9,621 bases of DNA, taken from positions 1-9,621 of the forward strand of contig CALBME010000003.1 in NCBI GenBank assembly GCA_937896295.1. The letters run 5' to 3'. The position numbers and the translations under genes were made by a program. The notes under the pieces were generated by a model that was given only the letters and a program-made list of their open reading frames with translations, did not search any database and was not told where the DNA came from. This DNA comes from an uncultured Micavibrio sp. Lineage in GTDB: Bacteria > Pseudomonadota > Alphaproteobacteria > Micavibrionales > UBA1664. Below, one piece after another: positions 5,379-9,621 of this stretch (its first letter is position 1; every line of letters begins with the position of its first letter).

Positions 5379-6036
5379 TCCCGATGTCGATGCCTTCATC
5401 GACGAACGCGCCAGTGCACTGGAACGTTACGATTCCACGCGCCCGCCCGGCCATCCGTATGAATTTCACCTGCATTCGCAGCGTGTGGCCAATGACGTGC
5501 GCGCGCTTGCCCTGTCGATGGAATTCAACGAACAGAATGCCGAATTTCTTCACCGCCTGACGCTGGTCCACGATATCGGCAAAAGCGCCTTTCCCGTCGG
5601 CATCTGGGACATGGAAGACAAGCCCAGCGACGAGATCAAGGCTCAGCGCCGCGCGCACACCACGGAAGGCGTGAAAATCGTCGATGCGTATTTCGGTCCC
5701 GATGACCGGCGTCCGGCACTTGAGGTCATGCGCGATATGATGGCCAACCATCACGAATGCATGGATGGAAGCGGATGGCGCGGCCTTCACGGGTGCGACC
5801 TGTCCCTGCCCGTGCGCATATTGTGCGTGGCCGATGCCTTTGACGGTTATTCCGCCGCGCGGCCGCATTTCGGCAACCGCGATTTATCGGTCGAAGCGGT
5901 GCTTACCCGCATGACGGTCGAGAAAAAGGGTCAGTTCGACCCGGAAATCCTTGCGAAATTCGCAGAGATAAAGCGCAAGCAGCCCGCATCCGCATCCACC
6001 CCCCGCACACGCAGCCCGTTCAATGCAGTCCTTTAA
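5356..6036 (+). CDS. HD-GYP-like metal-dependent phosphohydrolase inserted between leuC and leuD
   Basis: A 226-aa single-domain HD protein, probably cytoplasmic (no signal or membrane segment). The likely metal ligands are all present: HSQRVAND (40-47), the HD pair His72-Asp73 in VHDIGK with Lys76, His101 in AHTTEG, His132-His133 in NHHECMDGSG, and Asp160 in RILCVADAFDGYSAARPHF (154-172). The spacing and the HHExxDGxG...GLxG...RIxxVADxFD...RP pattern match HD-GYP domains, which hydrolyse cyclic-di-GMP or related nucleotides. However, the GYP triplet is replaced by GWR (140-142), so the substrate is uncertain. No receiver or other sensory domain is attached. ATG at 5356 has GGGAG eight bases upstream and overlaps leuC by 23 bases; the stop overlaps leuD by 14 bases, so it is firmly embedded in the operon. 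The C-terminal ~20 residues (KRKQPASASTPRTRS) are basic and probably disordered. A link to leucine metabolism is not established. Confidence 0.88.
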   Translation: MSERWVIDPDVDAFIDERASALERYDSTRPPGHPYEFHLHSQRVANDVRALALSMEFNEQNAEFLHRLTLVHDIGKSAFPVGIWDMEDKPSDEIKAQRRAHTTEGVKIVDAYFGPDDRRPALEVMRDMMANHHECMDGSGWRGLHGCDLSLPVRILCVADAFDGYSAARPHFGNRDLSVEAVLTRMTVEKKGQFDPEILAKFAEIKRKQPASASTPRTRSPFNAVL

Positions 6037-6631
6037 AGTCCTGACCGCTACCGCAGCGCCCCTGCCCATGGTCAATGTCGACACCGACATGATCATCCCG
6101 AAGCAGTTTCTACGCACCATCAAACGCACGGGCCTTGGCAAAAGCCTGTTCTTCGAGATGCGCTACAATGCCGACGGGTCGGAAAAACCGGACTTTGTCC
6201 TGAACCGGCCCGCCTATCGCCAGTCGAAAATCCTGATTGCGGAAGACAATTTCGGCTGTGGTTCATCGCGCGAACACGCGCCGTGGGCACTGAATGATTT
6301 TGGTATCCGCGCGGTGATCGCGCCGTCATTTGCCGATATTTTTCACGGCAACTGCTTTAAAAACGGCATGGTGCCCGTGGTCCTCCCGAAAGAACAGGTC
6401 CAGCAGCTGATGCAGCGAGCGACCGAGTATCCCGACCAGCCCGTCACCGTGGACCTTGAACAGCAGGAGGTGCGCGCAGGCAACCTTGTGTTCCCGTTCC
6501 AGATCGATGCGTTCCGCAAACACTGCCTGCTCAACGGGCTTGACGATATCGGGCTGACACTCCAGCACGGGGCCGATATCGAAGCATATGAAGACACCTT
6601 AAAACAAACCCAGCCGTGGCAGTTCACATGA
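6023..6631 (+). CDS. leuD: 3-isopropylmalate dehydratase small subunit LeuD
   Basis: LeuD is the swivel-domain subunit that completes the isopropylmalate isomerase active site with LeuC. At 202 aa it has the normal length. Signature segments are VNVDTDMIIPKQFLRTIKRT (17-36), GLGKSLFFEMRY, AEDNFGCGSSREHAPWAL (73-90), GIRAVIAPSFADIFHGNCFKNG (94-115) and the later FQIDAFRKHCLLNGLDDIGLTL. The ATG at 6023 lies inside the end of the HD gene (14-base overlap) without an evident Shine-Dalgarno, so translation is probably coupled to that gene. The stop overlaps the leuB start by four bases (ATGA). All expected parts are present. In most alphaproteobacteria leuD follows leuC directly or after a small hypothetical gene; here the HD gene intervenes. 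Confidence 0.96.
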   Translation: MQSFKVLTATAAPLPMVNVDTDMIIPKQFLRTIKRTGLGKSLFFEMRYNADGSEKPDFVLNRPAYRQSKILIAEDNFGCGSSREHAPWALNDFGIRAVIAPSFADIFHGNCFKNGMVPVVLPKEQVQQLMQRATEYPDQPVTVDLEQQEVRAGNLVFPFQIDAFRKHCLLNGLDDIGLTLQHGADIEAYEDTLKQTQPWQFT

Positions 6632-7707
6632 CCAAAAAGCATTTCGTCCTTCTTCCCGGTGATGGCATCGGCCCCGAGGTGATGCGCGAGGCGAAAAAGG
6701 TCATCGACGCACTGGATATCGGCATTGAGACGTCCGACCACCTGATCGGCGGCGCTGCCATCGACCAGTCCGGCACGCCCCTGCCGCAGGATACGCTGGA
6801 TGCATGCCGCAACGCGGATGCCACGCTTCTGGCCTGTGTCGGCGGACCGAAATGGGCCGACGCCGCTTACGACAAGCGCCCCGAGGCAGGGCTGCTGGGT
6901 CTACGCAAACAACTGGACCTGTTCGCCAATCTGCGTCCGGCCATCGTATTCGACGCGCTGATCGACGCATCGACCCTGAAACCCGAAATCGTACGCGGCC
7001 TTGATATCCTGATCGTGCGCGAACTTACGGGCGGCGTCTATTTCGGCCAGCCACGCGGGATCGAGCAGATCGGCAAGAACGAACGCCGCGGCATCAATAC
7101 GCAAGTTTATACCACGTCCGAAGTGCGCCGTGTTGCAGCAGTGGCGTTTGAAATGGCCCGCGCACGTGGCAAACGCGTGTGTTCAGTCGAAAAATCGAAC
7201 GTCATGGAATCCGGGCTGATGTGGCGCGAAGACGTGACCGCGCTTCATGCGGAAGCGTACGGCGACGTGGAGCTTTCACACATGTATGCCGATAACTGCG
7301 CCATGCAACTGCTGCGCAAGCCGTCGCAGTTCGACGTCATCGTCACCGACAACCTGTTCGGGGACATCCTTTCGGACGCGGCCGCCATGCTGACCGGATC
7401 CTTAGGCATGCTGCCCAGCGCATCGCTGGGCGCACCCGACGCGCAGGGCCGCCGCGCATCGCTGTACGAACCCGTCCACGGATCGGCGCCCGATATTGCA
7501 GGCCAGAACAAGGCCAACCCGCTGGCCATGATCCTGTCGCTGGCAATGGCCCTGCGCTACAGCCTCAATGACGGGGCCAGCGCCGACCGGATCGAGGCCG
7601 CCGTGCACCAGACGCTGGCTGACGGTATCCGCACACCCGATATTGCGGCCGGCGGCGCGGCCGTATCCACCGCCGCCATGGGCGACGCCGTCACGGCACG
7701 CCTTTAA
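6628..7707 (+). CDS. leuB: 3-isopropylmalate dehydrogenase LeuB
   Basis: LeuB oxidatively decarboxylates 3-isopropylmalate with NAD+ to 2-oxoisocaproate, the step after the LeuCD isomerase. The 359-aa length is typical. The order of motifs is LLPGDGIGPEVM (8-19), LLGLRKQLDLFANLRP (89-104), RELTGGVYFGQPRG (131-144), SVEKSNVMESGLMWR (186-200), YADNCAMQLL (220-229), VTDNLFGDILSDAAAMLTGSLGMLPSASLG (239-268) and YEPVHGSAPDIAGQNKANPLA (280-300). Substrate and metal residues are recognisable as Arg93, Arg103, Arg131, Tyr138, Lys189, Asp222, Asp246 and Asp250. ATG at 6628 overlaps the leuD stop (ATGA); an in-frame GTG at 6616 would only add four residues and is less likely. Forty bases separate it from the NfeD-like gene, with no terminator-type hairpin with a U-run, so read-through is possible. 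Confidence 0.97.
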   Translation: MTKKHFVLLPGDGIGPEVMREAKKVIDALDIGIETSDHLIGGAAIDQSGTPLPQDTLDACRNADATLLACVGGPKWADAAYDKRPEAGLLGLRKQLDLFANLRPAIVFDALIDASTLKPEIVRGLDILIVRELTGGVYFGQPRGIEQIGKNERRGINTQVYTTSEVRRVAAVAFEMARARGKRVCSVEKSNVMESGLMWREDVTALHAEAYGDVELSHMYADNCAMQLLRKPSQFDVIVTDNLFGDILSDAAAMLTGSLGMLPSASLGAPDAQGRRASLYEPVHGSAPDIAGQNKANPLAMILSLAMALRYSLNDGASADRIEAAVHQTLADGIRTPDIAAGGAAVSTAAMGDAVTARL

Positions 7708-7747
7708 GGTGGCTTTACCTTTCCCCTGACTGGGGTAGGATCAGGGC

Positions 7748-8203
7748 ATGTCGGTCGAAATCGCCATTATCGTGCTTCTTGTCCTTGGACTTGCCTTCAT
7801 GATGCTGGAGGCGATCGTCCCGTCCTTCGGGCTTCTGGGGCTGGGCGGCGGCGCCTCGTTTTTTGCAGCGCTTGTCATGCTTCACCAGATCGGCAGCCTG
7901 TATGGTGTGCCCGTTGAGATGCCGGTGCTGATCGCCGCCGGTCTTCTGGGTCTTGCCGTTTTGTCGGGCAGTTTTTATTTCGTCTATGTCGCGCACCGCA
8001 CCCGTATCAGCGCAGGTGCTGAAACCATGACGGGCATGACCGCCAAGGTGCTGCACTGGTCCGGCACGTCCGGACAGGTTCATGTCGACGGCGAAGAATG
8101 GGCCGCACAGGGGCCGGAAGGATTGAATGCCGGCGACCTTGTAACCGTGCAGTCCCGCAACCAACTGGTTTTAACCGTCTCCAAAGGGATGAATTTTTCA
8201 TGA
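7748..8203 (+). CDS. Short NfeD-family membrane protein (OB-fold C-terminus)
   Basis: A 151-aa NfeD-like protein of the short class, without the N-terminal ClpP-type protease domain. Residues 5-22 form a first membrane segment leading into LEAIVPSFGLLGLGGG, a pattern typical of NfeD. Further hydrophobic spans lie around 36-49 and 60-82. The soluble C-terminal part (about 93-148) has the OB-fold pattern GMTAKVLHWSGTSGQVHVDG, then EEWAAQ, then LNAGDLVTVQSRNQLVLTV. Short NfeD proteins are membrane partners of SPFH/stomatin proteins and are thought to help organise membrane microdomains. The gene start has TAGGA ten bases upstream; that sequence lies in the loop of a possible CCCTGA/TCAGGG hairpin (7724-7746). 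The stop overlaps the SPFH gene start (ATGA), which strongly supports a functional pair. Confidence 0.9.
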   Translation: MSVEIAIIVLLVLGLAFMMLEAIVPSFGLLGLGGGASFFAALVMLHQIGSLYGVPVEMPVLIAAGLLGLAVLSGSFYFVYVAHRTRISAGAETMTGMTAKVLHWSGTSGQVHVDGEEWAAQGPEGLNAGDLVTVQSRNQLVLTVSKGMNFS

Positions 8204-8940
8204 TCCAGCTTGTCATTCTTCTTCTGTTTGCGCTTACGCTGTTCGTCGCCACGTCGGTGCGCATCATGCGCGAATACGAACGCGCCGTGATCTTCACCCT
8301 TGGCCGTTATACGCATACCTCCGGCCCCGGCCTCATTGTTCTGGTACCCTTCATCCAGTCGATGGTGCGTATCGACATCCGCGTACGCACGCAGGACGTG
8401 CCCAGTCAGGACGTCATCTCCAAGGACAACGTATCGGTCAAGGTATCTGCCGTGGTTTACTACCGCGTCATCAACCCGTCCGATGCCATCATCAAGGTTG
8501 AAAACTTCTATCAGGCGACGATGGAAGTGGCGCAGACCACCCTGCGCGCGGTCCTGGGCAAACACGACCTGGACGACATGCTGTCCAAGCGCGACCAGCT
8601 GAACACCGACCTTCAGGAATTGCTGGATGCGACCACGGAAGGCTGGGGCATCAAGGTAACATCGGTTGCCATCAAGCATGTCGATATCGACCCCAGCATG
8701 ATCCGCGCCATTGCCCGTCAGGCCGAAGCCGAACGCGAACGCCGCGCCAAGATCATCAATGCCGAGGGCGAACTGCAGGCGGCCAAACAACTGGACGAAG
8801 CCGCCACCATCCTGGCGCAGCGCCCGGAGTCAATGCAGCTGCGTTACCTGTCGGCGTTGACGGATATTGCGGGCGACAAGACCAACACCATCGTCCTGCC
8901 CCTGCCCGACCTGCTGAGCGCGATCACCGCCAAGCGCTGA
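8200..8940 (+). CDS. Stomatin/slipin-type SPFH domain protein
   Basis: A 246-aa SPFH (band 7) protein of the slipin class, which oligomerises on the inner membrane and works with NfeD partners in membrane quality control. Residues 2-18 are a hydrophobic membrane anchor or hairpin, followed by VRIMREYERAVIFTLGRY (20-37), GPGLIVLVPFIQSMVRIDIR (42-61) and DVPSQDVISKDNVSVKVSAV (66-85). VVYYRV, LRAVLGKHDLDDMLSKRDQL and the coiled-coil segment ARQAEAERERRAKIINAEGE (172-191) follow. The C-terminal AATILAQRPESMQLRYLSAL and TIVLPLPDLL match stomatin/slipin ends. The start at 8200 overlaps the nfeD-like stop by four bases (ATGA). The frame extends upstream to 8098, but that part lies in the neighbour and has no SPFH similarity. 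The TGA at 8938-8940 abuts the stop of the convergent minus-strand gene with no gap. Confidence 0.95.
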   Translation: MIQLVILLLFALTLFVATSVRIMREYERAVIFTLGRYTHTSGPGLIVLVPFIQSMVRIDIRVRTQDVPSQDVISKDNVSVKVSAVVYYRVINPSDAIIKVENFYQATMEVAQTTLRAVLGKHDLDDMLSKRDQLNTDLQELLDATTEGWGIKVTSVAIKHVDIDPSMIRAIARQAEAERERRAKIINAEGELQAAKQLDEAATILAQRPESMQLRYLSALTDIAGDKTNTIVLPLPDLLSAITAKR

Positions 8941-9252
8941 TCAGATCACACAGGCGATGACGGCGAAGACAATACCGAAGCCCAGTTCGAGCAGCGGATA
9001 GCGCACGGATATCGCCGTTCCGCAGTGGCGGCATCTGCCGCGCAGAAACACCCACGAGAAAACAGGCACAAGATCAGGCATGCCCAGCGCATGCCCGCAC
9101 GATGTGCAGCGCGACCGGTCCGTCGTCCAGTTCAACTTGCGCGGAACGCGGTATGTCACCGCGCTTAAGAAAGAGCCAAAGCACAGCCCCAGGCAAAAAA
9201 ACAACCCGGCACGAAAGGCCGGGTTGTCGAATGCGATCAGAATATCCGCCAT
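8941..9252 (-). CDS. Stand-alone prepilin peptidase N-terminal domain (DiS_P_DiS-like) protein
   Basis: A 103-aa membrane protein equivalent to only the N-terminal domain of type IV prepilin peptidases (PilD/GspO, A24). A hydrophobic segment at about 13-34 contains GSFLSAVTYRVPR, the family's GSFLNVVIxRlP motif. A zinc-ribbon-type cytoplasmic loop follows, with cysteine pairs Cys49/Cys52 (RCTSCGHAL) and Cys74/Cys77 (GRCRHCGTAI), separated by DLVPVFSWVFLRGRC. Then come SVRYPLLELGFG and a final hydrophobic helix (86-102). The aspartyl peptidase half with its GxGD motif is absent, so it should not cleave prepilins by itself; in PilD this loop is linked to N-methylation. The ATG overlaps the stop of the upstream TPR-like gene (TAATG). 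An intrinsic terminator lies within codons 9-20. Its stop is adjacent to that of the convergent SPFH gene. Domain call firm, role unknown. Confidence 0.85.
   Translation of the reverse strand: MADILIAFDNPAFRAGLFFCLGLCFGSFLSAVTYRVPRKLNWTTDRSRCTSCGHALGMPDLVPVFSWVFLRGRCRHCGTAISVRYPLLELGFGIVFAVIACVI
9195..9227 (-). terminator. Intrinsic terminator embedded in the start of the prepilin-peptidase-like gene
   Basis: On the minus strand ACAACCCGGC (9227-9218) and GCCGGGTTGT (9210-9201) form a perfect ten-pair stem around a seven-base loop (CTTTCGT), followed directly by TTTTTT (9200-9195). This is a textbook rho-independent terminator. It begins about 25 bases past the stop of the TPR-like gene but lies wholly within codons 9-20 of the next coding sequence, in the part encoding NPAFRAGLFF. 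The plus strand lacks a U-run after the stem, so it is directional. Confidence 0.82.
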
Positions 9253-9621
9253 TAGCGGGCGTTGCGCAGAGCGCCGATACGGTCGTAGACAGCGCCGCGG
9301 TCGATGGATTTGCCATCGCCGTAAACGGCATCGGTCTCCAGCGCCTGTTCGTACAGGCTTAACGCCTTGGCATTGTCGCCGGATGCGCGGGCGGCATCAC
9401 CCTGCGCGACCAGTGCGGCGGCCTGGCTGTTGCCAGCAGGCGCCGCGGGTGCCGGAGCAGCGGCGACGGGTTCGGCGACCGGTTGCGCTGCCGGCTCGGG
9501 TGTCGGTGCCGGCTCGGGTGCGGCAGCGGGTTCCGGTGCGGCGGCGGGTGCAGGTGCGGCGCCCTCACCGGGGGCCCCGATGACGGCGAGCTCACCGCCC
9601 ACCTCGACGGTGTCGTCCTCG
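9252..9621 (-). CDS. Partial gene: Pro/Ala-rich linker plus TPR-like C-terminus (5' end off the window)
   Basis: The visible frame runs from the right edge to the TAA at 9254-9252 (about 122 codons). It begins EDDTVEVGGELAVIG, continues into a Pro/Ala/Glu linker built of units such as APEPAAAPEPAPTPEPAA, and ends with QAAALVAQGDAARASGDNAK ALSLYEQALE, an evident TPR motif, plus YGDGKSIDRGAVYDRIGALR. The TVEVGGELAVI start resembles the last strands of a biotinyl/lipoyl-type domain, but without the upstream lysine region this is uncertain. A GTG at 9602 is in frame but is not a likely start, because the frame and similarity continue upstream. The gene is followed, with a one-base overlap, by the prepilin-peptidase-like gene, and by a hairpin terminator just beyond its stop. 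Linkers of this kind often span the periplasm or separate domains; location and function are unknown. Confidence 0.7.
   Translation of the reverse strand, partial: EDDTVEVGGELAVIGAPGEGAAPAPAAAPEPAAAPEPAPTPEPAAQPVAEPVAAAPAPAAPAGNSQAAALVAQGDAARASGDNAKALSLYEQALETDAVYGDGKSIDRGAVYDRIGALRNAR

Noticed and set aside
8080..8790. A 236-codon minus-strand open frame opposite the SPFH gene.
   Set aside because: It is an antisense shadow: the plus-strand frame has unmistakable SPFH motifs across the same bases.
9425..9580. Short GC-rich imperfect repeats (units like gccggctcgggtg) that look like a tandem repeat.
   Set aside because: They are explained by codons for the Pro/Ala/Glu linker of the minus-strand gene. 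Unit lengths are irregular and there are no spacers as in CRISPR.

Overview
The window is a GC-rich bacterial chromosomal segment that looks alphaproteobacterial. The evidence is the order ffh - rpsP - rimM - trmD - (unknown) - rplS - leuC - leuD - leuB, which from general knowledge is typical of Alphaproteobacteria, together with the long Ala-rich tails on S16 and L19. I cannot place it further. Most of it is housekeeping and biosynthetic, and I see no defence system, CRISPR array, insertion sequence or RNA gene.

Left edge (1-428): the plus strand carries the last ~105 codons of ffh, the methionine-rich M domain of the signal recognition particle protein. The ffh homology stops abruptly near 114. 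Bases 1-120 read on the minus strand instead encode a clear piece of an RND-type efflux periplasmic adaptor (CusB/HlyD-like). The two fragments are joined with both 5' portions missing, so this is either a rearrangement or, more likely, a chimeric read or assembly join.

Ribosome and translation block (446-3445): rpsP, rimM and trmD are translationally coupled, with one-base overlaps (TAATG, and TGATG if trmD starts at 1404). An unrecognised 189-aa protein follows, then a ~200-base leader and rplS, closed by a strong hairpin terminator at 3415-3445 that can work in both directions. A small unknown minus-strand gene (3613-3894) converges on that terminator.

Leucine operon (3966-7707): leuC, an HD-GYP-like phosphohydrolase, leuD and leuB are packed with overlaps of 23, 14 and 4 bases. 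LeuC and LeuD form isopropylmalate isomerase and LeuB is the next enzyme in leucine synthesis. The HD protein sitting between the two isomerase subunits is the oddest piece of this operon.

Membrane quality-control pair (7748-8940): a short NfeD-like protein and a stomatin/slipin (SPFH) protein overlap by ATGA. They probably act together in membrane microdomains.

Right edge, minus strand (9621-8941): a gene that runs off the window encodes a Pro/Ala-rich linker followed by a TPR-like segment. It is coupled by TAATG to a 103-aa protein that is only the N-terminal zinc-ribbon/membrane domain of a prepilin peptidase. A textbook intrinsic terminator lies inside the first 20 codons of that small gene, which suggests attenuation coupled to translation, or a gene expressed at low level. 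This and the leu-operon HD gene are the most interesting points in the window.
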